DNA of 22,187 bases, taken from a virus. The stretch lies in the IMG/VR virus record IMGVR_UViG_3300009180_002263, positions 1 to 22,187 of that record, one strand, 5' to 3'. The notes below the pieces were generated by a model. It had not been told where the DNA came from, did not search any database, and saw only the letters and a program-made list of their open reading frames with translations. Position 1 is the stretch's first letter, and the number at the start of each line of letters is the position of its first letter. The position numbers were made by a program, and so were the translations under genes. Of the stretch, positions 1 through 8,083 are shown piece by piece.

Positions 1-1860
1 TATATTACCGCCAATAAGCCCCGGACCAGTTATAGTTGTATATTGAACTGTTATTGATGGATTTTCAGTATAAGTACCGGGATGAACAATAATTGTTTTG
101 CGTTGAGATCCTACTAAAGTTAAAGCCTTGGTAATAGATGCAACTGGATTTAATAAGTCACCATTACCAGTGGTATCATTTCCGTCTACTTGGCTAACAT
201 GGATTTCATTATCATATCCTGTAAAGTTTGTTCCTTGGACACCTTGACTACCTTCCAATCCTTGGACACCTTGTAAACCTTGAGAGCCTTGACTACCAAT
301 ACTGCCTTGAACTCCTTGAGATCCTTGACTACCTATATTACCCTGAACTCCTTGTAAGCCCTGAACGCCTTGACTACCAATAGAGCCTTGAACACCTTGG
401 GTTCCTTGGCTACCTTGGCTTCCGATGCTTCCTTGTGAACCTTGAGATCCTTGACTACCAATAATACCTTGAAGGCCTTGAGTTCCTTGGATTCCCTGAG
501 ATCCTTGACTACCAATACTACCTTGAACACCCTGCAAGCCTTGAATACCCTGACTGCCTATGGTGCCTTGAGTTCCTTGATTTCCAATACTTCCTTGAAC
601 TCCTTGTAAGCCTTGAACGCCTTGGCTACCTATACTGCCTTGAATACCCTGTAAGCCTTGACTACCTTGAACTCCTTGAGATCCTTGACTACCTTGACTG
701 CCGATAGCTCCTTGAGCGCCCTGCAAACCTTGACTACCCTGACTACCAACTAAACCTTGGATACCTTGCAAGCCCTGATTACCTTGGACACCCTGTAAAC
801 CTTGACTACCCTGACTTCCAATACTCCCTTGAATTCCCTGACTACCTATAATTCCTTGAACTCCCTGCAACCCCTGGAGTCCTTGGCTTCCACCTAATCC
901 TTGAACACCTTGTAATCCTTGAACTCCTTGGGTCCCTATTAAACCCTGGACACCTTGTAAACCTTGAATTCCCTGTAACCCTTGTAGTCCTTGAGTACCC
1001 TGACTACCAGCAACACCTTGGACTCCTTGTAGACCTTGAGAGCCTTGAGCACCAACTAAACCTTGAACTCCTTGACTTCCCTGCAATCCTTGAGAACCTT
1101 GACTTCCACCCAATCCCTGAAGTCCCTGAGTTCCTTGACTACCTTGACTTCCGATTGAACCTTGAATGCCTTGTACTCCTTGATTTCCTTGTAGTCCTTG
1201 AAGTCCTTGAATACCATTTAATCCTTGTACTCCTTGCAAGCCTTGACTTCCCTGTAATCCTTGGCTACCTTGACTTCCAACTAAACCCTGAACACCTTGC
1301 AACCCTTGAACTCCCTGTGTTCCTTGTAAACCTTGGACTCCTTGAAGACCCTGACTGCCAATACTTCCTTGAATTCCTTGCAATCCTTGTAGTCCTTGAC
1401 TACCGATACTCCCTTGAACTCCTTGCAAGCCTTGGCTACCCTGACTTCCTATACTACCTTGAACACCTTGCAACCCCTGCAAACCTTGAACTCCTTGTAA
1501 TCCTTGAGATCCTTGCAGTCCTTGAGCACCTTGATTTCCCTCTAATCCTTGAATACCTTGGACTCCTTGCACTACTTGAACGCCTTGTAGTCCCTGTAAT
1601 CCTTGAATACCTTGAACTCCTTGAACTCCTTGAGTGCCTTGCATTCCCTGTAATCCTTGAAGCCCTTGCAATCCTTGAATACCTTGGGTTCCTTGAACTC
1701 CAGCGATTGGTAATAATGACCATTTAAGTTCACCATCTCCAATTTTTAGTATATTATTTGTTGTATCATATCCTGGCTCTCCAGCCTCTAATACTGGATC
1801 GACATCTATCCACTCAGCATATGAACCTTTACGAAGCGTAAAAATATTATTTGCAGGCAT
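1..1860 (-). CDS. Collagen-like tail fibre protein, 3' end cut by window edge
   Basis: The minus frame starting at the ATG at 1858-1860 stays open to base 1, giving 620 codons without a stop, so the C-terminus lies outside the window. Residues 1-53 resemble the N-terminal domain of phage major-tropism-determinant and fibre proteins ([14 protein letters not shown], then an IGDGELKW turn). Residues 54-542 (bases 1701-235) are 163 triplets, almost all Gly-X-Gln with X mostly Val, Leu, Ile, Thr, Ser, Ala or Asn; a few read GLE, GLG, GLN, GVA or GSI. From residue 543 the text changes to a right-handed beta-helix type start ([10 protein letters not shown], then a PGTYTEN turn), as in pectate-lyase-like receptor-binding domains. 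A trimeric collagen-like stalk carrying a beta-helix tip is the likely structure. No clear Shine-Dalgarno precedes the start, but the N-terminal domain match supports it. Role in host adsorption is inferred from domain order. Confidence 0.88.
   Translation of the reverse strand, partial: MPANNIFTLRKGSYAEWIDVDPVLEAGEPGYDTTNNILKIGDGELKWSLLPIAGVQGTQGIQGLQGLQGLQGMQGTQGVQGVQGIQGLQGLQGVQVVQGVQGIQGLEGNQGAQGLQGSQGLQGVQGLQGLQGVQGSIGSQGSQGLQGVQGSIGSQGLQGLQGIQGSIGSQGLQGVQGLQGTQGVQGLQGVQGLVGSQGSQGLQGSQGLQGVQGLNGIQGLQGLQGNQGVQGIQGSIGSQGSQGTQGLQGLGGSQGSQGLQGSQGVQGLVGAQGSQGLQGVQGVAGSQGTQGLQGLQGIQGLQGVQGLIGTQGVQGLQGVQGLGGSQGLQGLQGVQGIIGSQGIQGSIGSQGSQGLQGVQGNQGLQGIQGLVGSQGSQGLQGAQGAIGSQGSQGSQGVQGSQGLQGIQGSIGSQGVQGLQGVQGSIGNQGTQGTIGSQGIQGLQGVQGSIGSQGSQGIQGTQGLQGIIGSQGSQGSQGSIGSQGSQGTQGVQGSIGSQGVQGLQGVQGNIGSQGSQGVQGSIGSQGSQGLQGVQGLEGSQGVQGTNFTGYDNEIHVSQVDGNDTTGNGDLLNPVASITKALTLVGSQRKTIIVHPGTYTENPSITVQYTTITGPGLIGGNI
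235..1701 (-). repeat. Gly-X-Gln collagen-like coding tract, 163 triplets
   Basis: This is a 1467-base tract of 9-base units (GGN-NNN-CAA/CAG on the minus strand) encoding the fibre stalk. Units vary at the X codon and at wobble positions, so it is not a pure DNA tandem repeat. Longer sub-patterns recur, for example GSIGSQG. One Gly is replaced by Val at 1573-1575 (GVQ-VVQ-GVQ). Such tracts change length by recombination or replication slippage, so tract length may differ between isolates and may be misassembled from short reads. Confidence 0.92.
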
Positions 1861-1916
1861 AATTGATCCATTTATAAAGGTAGTCAGGTATATAGTAATA
1901 TACACTGAATTAATAC

Positions 1917-1945
1917 ATACTATGTCTGTCTATTAAGATTGGCAA
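1917..1945 (-). promoter_or_regulatory. Possible promoter for the collagen-like fibre gene
   Basis: In the 87-base gap upstream of the fibre gene, the minus strand reads TTGCCA (1945-1940), 17 bases, then TAGTAT (1922-1917). This is an approximate sigma-70 layout with 56 bases to the ATG. The region is very AT-rich, so chance matches are likely. The sequence TATAAATG (starting near 1876 on the minus strand) is closer to the ATG and resembles a T4-type late promoter, but would leave almost no leader. Confidence 0.25.
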
Positions 1946-1947
1946 TA

Positions 1948-4539
1948 TTAATTAAATATATGCTTTTCTATATTTTTGATACTATTACTGTATAGAGGTG
2001 CGAACTTTGGATAGTCTATTAGGTCTGGATGAATCCACCAATCTTCAAAAGGAGTAACATCGTCTATAGATACATTTCCAATTAATAGTTTATACCCTAA
2101 AGATTGAAGATAATTCCTAGATTTTTGTCTATATGATCTAGTCATATCTAAATAATAATCATGCTCATATGTTATAATTGAGAATCTATATTTATCAAAA
2201 GGAATGGATAATAGAGTTTCAAATGTTTTGGCCGGAGGTTCACAATCTAACTGTAAGTAATCAAAATCGGTACCCATATTTAGTTCATCTAGTATGACTC
2301 TATAATTCAACTTGGTAGCATCTCCCTGCATAATCTTATTAGATCTACTTGATTGAAATTTACTAACTAGATCAGGATTTATTTCTATAGACAATCCTTG
2401 CCACCCGTATGTCTTTTCCAACAGATAGGTATTATTGCCAAAATAAGGATCTCCTGCCCCTATCTCTAAATATTTACCATTTCTTTTACCATCTGTTGCA
2501 GATAAGACGAAAAGGTCTTGATAGGCCTGGGAGTAGTTTTCTTCAATCTCTTGGGATCCATCAAATTTAATCTTTAGTCTGCTATACTGACTCTTATGAT
2601 ATTTAAGGTGTTTTTGTTTTTTCTTTTCGATCTCTGTTAGATGATATTCAACACTAGCTAATTGATCATTTGTTAGTTTATGATTACTATCTATAATAGA
2701 ATTTAGTAATGATCTAGACTCATCTATTTTATCCCAACTATTAGCTCCTATCGCCTTGCACAATAATAAGGACTCTTTACCAGAATATCCTATATCTATT
2801 TTAAGTGGAGCATTATTAAACTCACAAATTTCTGAAGCTATAGAAGAGTAAGTATAGCACTCATACCATTGATGATATCTTTCGTAATGTTTTGATAATA
2901 AAAAGTAGGCTTCTGGTCTTTTCGGTAAAAGCGTTATAGCATGTTTTAGTAGGTGAGTAGACGTAAAATCCCTACCACCCTGAGAGTTGAAACAATAATA
3001 TCCACGTATTAAACACTCATAAGATAAATTGATATCTTGTGTTCTTTCTGCGCATCTTAAATAATGACTAAATGCTGAAGCGGTATGTCCAACTTTTTCG
3101 TACTCATAAGCAAGATTAAAGTTTAGTTGGTCATCTTCTGTATTTAGGGTGAATTGAGTAAGAGTATCGGTAGGAGAATCATCAGTTAGTTCAAATGCCC
3201 AATCGTATTCATGTAAAGATTCTACTCTCCTATATCCAAAAGAAGCTAATTTAGTTAGTATCTTAGACATGTTTGATCCAATATGTAGTTTTTCGAATTC
3301 TATTCTTTTAATACTATATTTATCAAGATCTAGATTCATCAATATATCTGGTTCCAAACCCTCTATGTCTATTAAAAGCCAGTCTATATCTTTTAATTTA
3401 TGTTTATCTAATAAATTTTCTATAGATAAAGCATCCACTTTGAAAGAATGAATCTCTCCTAAAGCCCAGCAATATTCGTGCTTTTTAACGTGATTAATAT
3501 CGTATGAGGCCACTTGTTTATCTGGATCTTGATCGTGGTAGAATATCTCTAGAAAGTATTCACTACTATCTTTTGGTTTGATAGCAATGTTTTCTATGAT
3601 AGCATTTTCATATCTTTTATAACAACTCTTAAGCTCATCAACATGCTCTGGATTTGCCTCAATAAATAATCCAAATTTTAGCTCTTTATAGTTTCTTAAT
3701 AAGTATTTTGAAAGATTATCATATCCGCGATGAGACCCAAGCTGAACAACAGTTATTGGATCTTTATAAGTATGATTATTGATCTCTAATACTTCTTTTT
3801 TATATCCGTCGTTCTTCCACCAATTTAAAATATGATTATAAGAACTAATATGTATTTGATCATTAGACTGTGAGAAACTAGTATTTGTATTAATATCTTC
3901 TATAAAGAGTGGCATATTATATACAACACCAGCTCCCTCAAATAGAATATTCTCTACAATAGGAAATAGATCGTATGTTGTATACTCTCCGGGACTAATC
4001 TGAATTTTAGTATTAAAGTTATCGAGGTTAAAGTGAGTGTCCGAAATGTAGTATTTGCTAATTAATTTCTTGGCATATTCTCTTTTAATCAAATAGGCCT
4101 GACATCCCCAGTCACTATTTAATCTTAATCTGGTTTTTATCTCTAGATTATCAAAAGATTCTCTAATACAACTAAGTTGAACACATTCCCAGTCTTGAGG
4201 TAAAGACTCAATGAATTCAGAAAAATTAAAATTCCAATAGCTAATAGTCTCTAAACTAATATCATCTTCCATGATCAAAACATACTGATCTTCTGAAGAT
4301 TCGAGCCAGCTCTTAATAGCTAATAAATGAGATGTGGTAGGCCCCTTGCTATTCTCATGTATATTACTTATATATCTACCAGTAAGAGTAAAATTACTTT
4401 CTTGATATGGTTTAAATTTTGCTATCTTATAATTTTCTATCCCATATGCAGAACATTGATCAATAAAGTTATCTATTCTATGGTCTGATCCTTCTGTGGT
4501 TATGCAGATAATACTTGTCAATTTATCGAATTCAGACAT
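1948..4539 (-). CDS. GT25 glycosyltransferase - FkbM methyltransferase - TPR - FkbM methyltransferase fusion
   Basis: This 863-residue protein joins four parts. Residues 1-235 look like glycosyltransferase family 25 (LPS/procollagen galactosyltransferase type): ICITTEGSDHR at the start, the metal-binding EDD at 91-93, and WGCQAYLIKREYAKKLI at 144-160. Residues 261-450 are an FkbM-type SAM methyltransferase: VVQLGSHRGYDN 264-275, FIEANPEHV 292-300, and DWLLIDIEGLE 386-396. Residues 470-600 are helical and TPR-like. Residues 668-845 form a second FkbM-type domain: YLEIGAGDPYFGNNTYLLE 690-708, SIEINPDLV 717-725, and DYLQLDCEPP 760-769. Each methyltransferase domain keeps its SAM-binding Gly-rich loop. 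It probably transfers a sugar and O-methylates glycans in the cytoplasm, but the acceptor is unknown. Its start overlaps the stop of the upstream GH130-like gene by 8 bases, so the two are co-translated. The fibre gene follows 87 bases downstream. Confidence 0.82.
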   Translation of the reverse strand: MSEFDKLTSIICITTEGSDHRIDNFIDQCSAYGIENYKIAKFKPYQESNFTLTGRYISNIHENSKGPTTSHLLAIKSWLESSEDQYVLIMEDDISLETISYWNFNFSEFIESLPQDWECVQLSCIRESFDNLEIKTRLRLNSDWGCQAYLIKREYAKKLISKYYISDTHFNLDNFNTKIQISPGEYTTYDLFPIVENILFEGAGVVYNMPLFIEDINTNTSFSQSNDQIHISSYNHILNWWKNDGYKKEVLEINNHTYKDPITVVQLGSHRGYDNLSKYLLRNYKELKFGLFIEANPEHVDELKSCYKRYENAIIENIAIKPKDSSEYFLEIFYHDQDPDKQVASYDINHVKKHEYCWALGEIHSFKVDALSIENLLDKHKLKDIDWLLIDIEGLEPDILMNLDLDKYSIKRIEFEKLHIGSNMSKILTKLASFGYRRVESLHEYDWAFELTDDSPTDTLTQFTLNTEDDQLNFNLAYEYEKVGHTASAFSHYLRCAERTQDINLSYECLIRGYYCFNSQGGRDFTSTHLLKHAITLLPKRPEAYFLLSKHYERYHQWYECYTYSSIASEICEFNNAPLKIDIGYSGKESLLLCKAIGANSWDKIDESRSLLNSIIDSNHKLTNDQLASVEYHLTEIEKKKQKHLKYHKSQYSRLKIKFDGSQEIEENYSQAYQDLFVLSATDGKRNGKYLEIGAGDPYFGNNTYLLEKTYGWQGLSIEINPDLVSKFQSSRSNKIMQGDATKLNYRVILDELNMGTDFDYLQLDCEPPAKTFETLLSIPFDKYRFSIITYEHDYYLDMTRSYRQKSRNYLQSLGYKLLIGNVSIDDVTPFEDWWIHPDLIDYPKFAPLYSNSIKNIEKHIFN

Positions 4540-5509
4540 TTAGTAGACTTTCTATAAAATCAATTGGACACTCTAGTAAGAATGAGGAGTTATCTTGGAA
4601 TCCAAAAGTTATTAATAATTTATCTTGATATTGAGCCATACCACACGAGAACTCTATCTCTCCACCAAGAAAATCAAAGGGTTCTCCATAAGATACTACA
4701 TTCCAGTTCTTGTCCCATAGTATAAATCTATGTCGATATTTAGCATTCTTTCTACCATTCATATTATTGAATAAATTAACCTGATGAGTTAAAGCTAATC
4801 TATAATTATCTTTCCAAGGAATAACCTGAGATCCACCCCTGTAGTCATGACTCTGGGGACGATATGTTCCAAGAAATACCGTCTCAGTAATACCCTTATC
4901 CATATCGACTTTTACAACCTCAGTAGGATTGCACCACTTTACATAATGGTATGGCATATCTAAAATTGGCATCCAGTTTTTTTCACAATAACTATCATTT
5001 GCTCCGGGAGTAGGAATACGAAATCGTGATATTTCTTTAAAAGTATTATCTTCGTAAACTATCTCAGATAATTCCATTCGACCCTGACCATTAGGAGTAG
5101 TATCTCTTCTTACGCCTGTACCATATAACTTATTATTCCATTCAACCAATCTTATATCTTCTAGTCCAACAAATTCCCATATCGGAGTAACATCTAACTT
5201 AGAAGTATCTATTTTAGAATAATTAAGAATGTCATAATTACTATTTAAATTACATAGATAATTATTAGTTATTAGCCTCATATCATTTTCTCTATGAAGA
5301 TACTGAAGTGGTCCCCATGGGTGGCAAAATTTGCCTTTCTCAGCATGGTATAGAGTATATTCGACATGTCTTAAATTAACTAGGATAGAATCCTTATAAA
5401 TCAAAATGGATGGATTTGTGAGTCCTGTACCATTAGTTAAAGAAGAGTCTATCAGTAACTTATTTATCCTACCGCCATTCAGAATGGCCAGTTTTGCGAA
5501 ATTATCCAT
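4532..5509 (-). CDS. GH130-like five-bladed beta-propeller carbohydrate-active protein
   Basis: The 325-residue sequence has the pattern of glycoside hydrolase family 130 and related five-bladed propellers. These act on mannosides or, in phage and viral relatives, accompany glycosyltransferases. Visible signatures are TNPSILIY at 31-38, GLEDIRLVEW at 115-124 (the family's ED-x-R element), the CEKNWMPI loop at 175-182, RGGSQVIPW at 224-232, and EIEFSCGMA at 284-292 near the final blade. There is no signal peptide, so it would act in the cytoplasm or in the virion. It is translationally coupled to the GT25-FkbM gene through an 8-base overlap, which supports a shared glycan role. Whether it is a phosphorylase, a hydrolase or a transferase cannot be decided from the sequence. 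The start ATG has a weak GGA ribosome site. Confidence 0.6.
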   Translation of the reverse strand: MDNFAKLAILNGGRINKLLIDSSLTNGTGLTNPSILIYKDSILVNLRHVEYTLYHAEKGKFCHPWGPLQYLHRENDMRLITNNYLCNLNSNYDILNYSKIDTSKLDVTPIWEFVGLEDIRLVEWNNKLYGTGVRRDTTPNGQGRMELSEIVYEDNTFKEISRFRIPTPGANDSYCEKNWMPILDMPYHYVKWCNPTEVVKVDMDKGITETVFLGTYRPQSHDYRGGSQVIPWKDNYRLALTHQVNLFNNMNGRKNAKYRHRFILWDKNWNVVSYGEPFDFLGGEIEFSCGMAQYQDKLLITFGFQDNSSFLLECPIDFIESLLNV

Positions 5510-5552
5510 TTAAAAATCCTATTCCAGAATTCGGCCTATACTATATATTAAC

Positions 5553-6026
5553 CTATGGAGTTCCTCCGTCAATAATACAGTGTACTAGTGTGGTTGGAGA
5601 AGCTATACTTAAACCACTAATCATACTTAATCCATTTAATTCAGTATAACTATTTCCTAAATAGAATGTTGAACCACCAAGAGAAAGACCACTAGAGTTT
5701 ATTTGTGTTAGTCCTGTGGAACTATCGTAATATACTCCGATACCTGATCCTGGAATAATGCCACTTAGACCGATAATCTGCTGAACATCAGTTACGCTAA
5801 CACTTTGACCAGATGGTAAAAGGCCACTAACTGCAGTATTAAAGTCAATAATTTTAGTATGATAAAAGTCTGGAAAATCACTAGCTAATAATTTATCTGT
5901 ATTACTAATTTCTATAGTATTTGTACTAGAAATTTCAACAGTGGTATTCTGATTTTCTACAAAACTAGTCTCAATCTGAAGAGAGTTTCTATTTTCTTCT
6001 ATAATTTCGACTATAAAATCACTCAT
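5553..6026 (-). CDS. Small fibre-like virion protein (putative)
   Basis: The 157-residue protein has an acidic, Thr/Ser/Asn-rich N-terminal half and a C-terminal half rich in Gly, Ser and short beta-strand patterns (SSGLSLGGSTFYLGNSYTEL, then LSMISGLSIASP). Repeats of this form are common in phage tail-fibre and baseplate accessory proteins. I do not recognise a specific family. It starts inside the stop of the upstream 134-residue gene (4-base ATGA overlap), so the pair is probably co-translated and may assemble together. No enzymatic motif, signal peptide or membrane segment is seen. Confidence 0.55.
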   Translation of the reverse strand: MSDFIVEIIEENRNSLQIETSFVENQNTTVEISSTNTIEISNTDKLLASDFPDFYHTKIIDFNTAVSGLLPSGQSVSVTDVQQIIGLSGIIPGSGIGVYYDSSTGLTQINSSGLSLGGSTFYLGNSYTELNGLSMISGLSIASPTTLVHCIIDGGTP

Positions 6027-6427
6027 ACTTCACACTCTAAGTTTGAATCTGATTGACTATATCTCTTAGTGATAGATAATGTGCCGAATAAAATTCTTAT
6101 GGTATACTTACCACCCCCAGTATATAACTCATCTGGAGATTGTAGTTCTAGATCGTACTTGGCATTAGAAAAATTAAAATCATTGGTCGTAGAAGCAGGG
6201 AATAGAAGAGTTAATTTAGCTTCTGGCCCATCAATTTCAAAACTATATAAAGAAGAATCTTCATTATGGGAAGTAAATACTTGGGTATCTCCAATATTTG
6301 TTTTCCAAGTTAATCTAGCACACCAGTCATTTAAAGGAATAGGATTTCCATCTCCATCCTTATAAATAAGAGATAACCTAAAAGATGTACCTTGTTCTAT
6401 AGCAAAGTCATATTTGGCTGCTGACAT
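6023..6427 (-). CDS. Beta-rich virion protein, BppU/baseplate-like (putative)
   Basis: The 134-residue protein opens with FAIEQGTSFRLSLIYKDGDG followed by NPIPLNDWCARLTWK. This pattern, in which a polarised or ordered input is followed by D-x-x-G-N-P-I-x-L-x-x-W/Y-x-A-R, is familiar from small phage structural proteins near tail fibres and baseplates. The rest is predicted beta-sheet (SLYSFEIDG, KYDLELQSP, GKYTIRILFG). It is the first gene after the capsid terminator and overlaps the next gene by 4 bases, so it begins a new fibre/glycan transcription unit. Exact role is unknown. Confidence 0.55.
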   Translation of the reverse strand: MSAAKYDFAIEQGTSFRLSLIYKDGDGNPIPLNDWCARLTWKTNIGDTQVFTSHNEDSSLYSFEIDGPEAKLTLLFPASTTNDFNFSNAKYDLELQSPDELYTGGGKYTIRILFGTLSITKRYSQSDSNLECEV

Positions 6428-6447
6428 ATATAAGCCTATTCATATAG

Positions 6448-6473
6448 TAGTTACATAGTTGTCTATATAACTA
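6448..6473 (-). promoter_or_regulatory. Hairpin in the leader of the 134-residue virion gene
   Basis: The minus strand folds as an 11-bp stem with loop ACAA (arms 6473-6463 and 6458-6448). One pair is G-U if read as minus-strand RNA but C-A on the plus strand, so it is better as an RNA element of the leftward transcript. It lies between the capsid terminator and the next start codon. There is no T-run after it, so it is not a simple terminator. It could influence mRNA stability or translation. Confidence 0.45.
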
Positions 6474-6510
6474 GATACACCTTTGTAAGATGTTTAAGTA
6501 CGTAACGTAG

Positions 6511-6544
6511 TATAAAAGAAAAAGGGCTGGTTTTAGCCAGCCCT
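6511..6544 (-). terminator. Intrinsic terminator after the major capsid gene
   Basis: On the minus strand a perfect 8-bp stem, AGGGCTGG / CCAGCCCT (6544-6537 and 6530-6523) with loop CTAAAA, is followed directly by TTTTCTTTTA. It starts 33 bases after the capsid stop codon. This is the best terminator in the window and separates the head operon from the fibre and glycan genes. Confidence 0.88.
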
Positions 6545-6577
6545 AGTTCAATGATTCTCTTATTGAGATCTAACAGA

Positions 6578-7588
6578 TTAGAGAGCGCCGAGTAGAACTC
6601 TGCGGTTGTCGAGAACAGCAAAGCCTAGTTCTGCCCATCCGTAGAAACCAGCTCTCTTCTGACGATGTAGTGTATCGTCTTCGAAGATCTGAACTTCTTC
6701 ACGAACTGGCATAATGAAGCTATCGCTCTTGCGTTGGTCAAGACCAACAACAATCTCACTCTTACTGCCGGGTAGTGAGCCGCCGAGGATATTGCTATAG
6801 AATAGCTGATACTCTTGGCCAACACCTAGCTCATCTAGATCATGTAGGTTGACACCGAAGACACGGTTTAGTGTGCCATCAGCAGCAGTATAGATCTCAC
6901 GACGAGTTGTTTCGTCGATCTGGTCGATACCCCAGTTGCGGATGTCTTCCATACTTTCTGGTGAGACGTAAAGATCTGTTAGGATACCACGATTATTACT
7001 AGCCGAGTTACCACCAGCATTTCTACGCATAACTGTCTTCATGAGACTTACGAGACGCTTTGTGAACTGATTGTTGGCAGCATCGCTGTCGAAAACAACG
7101 ATATTGCGATCAACACCAGCAGCTAGTAGAGTGTGCCATCCGTCATCATTCATCTTCTTGACGAATGAACCTTCTAGTACTTCCATAGCACGACCAACAA
7201 CGTCCCAACGGGCATCGCGGGCATACTTTAGAAGATAGTCGATACTGGAACCAATATCATATACTGGCACCATGACGTAATCACTCTCAACATGACGTTC
7301 TGGAATATAACCATGGTTTGGAATGGTATATGCCACAAAGTCCTTCTCTGTTCCAGGAGCAAGGAAGTCCAATGGGAATTCTGGAGTAGCGCCTTGAGCA
7401 AGCTTAACTGGCTCGAAGATGCCGTCAAGAATATCACCACTGAGCAAACCTTTTCTCAATGGAAGCTCAAGAGCCTTTGCAAATTCTGCATTAGCTGCTA
7501 GAGCGACTTCACGATTCTGTGAACCAGAACGAACAAGTAGGTCTGTTAATTCTGGTGTAGGCTGAAATTTCTGAGTTTTAGCTGACAT
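6578..7588 (-). CDS. Major capsid protein, HK97-like fold
   Basis: The 336-residue protein has the length, composition and position of an HK97-type major capsid protein: downstream of portal, protease/scaffold and a small cement-like protein, and before a strong terminator. Typical elements are an N-terminal helical arm, a mid-protein P-domain stretch (WDVVGRAMEVLEGSFVKKMN, residues about 130-150), the helix TKRLVSLMKTVMRRN, the surface loop LYVSPESMEDIRNW, and a C-terminal ending YGWAELGFAVLDNRRV as in many phage capsids. A GGAG ribosome site sits about 10 bases before the ATG. Codon choice is richer in C-ending codons than its neighbours, as expected for the most highly expressed gene. No long N-terminal delta domain is seen, which fits the separate scaffold encoded upstream. 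Confidence 0.88.
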   Translation of the reverse strand: MSAKTQKFQPTPELTDLLVRSGSQNREVALAANAEFAKALELPLRKGLLSGDILDGIFEPVKLAQGATPEFPLDFLAPGTEKDFVAYTIPNHGYIPERHVESDYVMVPVYDIGSSIDYLLKYARDARWDVVGRAMEVLEGSFVKKMNDDGWHTLLAAGVDRNIVVFDSDAANNQFTKRLVSLMKTVMRRNAGGNSASNNRGILTDLYVSPESMEDIRNWGIDQIDETTRREIYTAADGTLNRVFGVNLHDLDELGVGQEYQLFYSNILGGSLPGSKSEIVVGLDQRKSDSFIMPVREEVQIFEDDTLHRQKRAGFYGWAELGFAVLDNRRVLLGAL

Positions 7589-7606
7589 TTTTAGTTTTCT
7601 CCATTA

Positions 7607-8062
7607 TCAGGTGATATTGATATCTACTTTGACGTAACCATCTGCATCTTTGCCACCAAGGAATCTTCCAACTTTTACGCTGTTTGTACTAACTGTGGTG
7701 AGCTTACCATCACCGTCATAGTAAGCATCAGCACCGGCAGTTGGAGAAACGGCAGCTACCATATTTGTAACAACTTGTCCCTGACGAAGAACTGTAACCT
7801 TAGAGCCTACAGGAACTTCATCACGATACCAGTTGAGATGCTGTCTAGTTAGGTCATAACTGACAACGTCATTTAGCAATAGACCGGCTGGTTTTGTTCC
7901 GGATGGGGTGCCTGTTGGATAAGCAACAGTAGCATTACCGTCATCCATAGCAACACCGCTACCAGAAGTTACATGAACAACAACTCCGCCACGTTCGGCA
8001 GCAGTGTCCATGAAATTTGAAACGTCTGTGTATGATTCAACACGATGTGGTTTAAGAGCCAT
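7607..8062 (-). CDS. Capsid cement/decoration protein (putative)
   Basis: The 151-residue protein is Gly/Val/Thr-rich and beta-strand in character: GGVVVHVTSGSGVAMDDG at 25-42, then KVTVLRQGQVVTNMV, and the ending VGRFLGGKDADGYVKVDI. Small proteins of this type, placed between the protease/scaffold and the major capsid gene, are usually head-stabilising cement or decoration proteins. A strong AGGGAG ribosome site lies about 9 bases upstream, matching high expression. The assignment rests mainly on position and composition; a specific family was not recognised with certainty. Confidence 0.65.
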   Translation of the reverse strand: MALKPHRVESYTDVSNFMDTAAERGGVVVHVTSGSGVAMDDGNATVAYPTGTPSGTKPAGLLLNDVVSYDLTRQHLNWYRDEVPVGSKVTVLRQGQVVTNMVAAVSPTAGADAYYDGDGKLTTVSTNSVKVGRFLGGKDADGYVKVDINIT

Positions 8063-8083
8063 GTTTGTATTCTCCCTATGAAA

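Noticed and set aside
235-1701. Dense short direct repeats as a CRISPR array or tandem satellite
   Set aside because: The period is 9 bases in phase with an open frame encoding Gly-X-Gln; there are no spacers of 25-40 bases.
333-1727. Open frames in other phases and on the plus strand of the collagen tract
   Set aside because: They are low-complexity shadows of the Gly-X-Gln frame and lack ribosome sites.
1-1860. Diversity-generating retroelement linked to the Mtd-like N-terminal domain
   Set aside because: No reverse transcriptase or template repeat is in the window; the variable C-terminal domain would be outside it.
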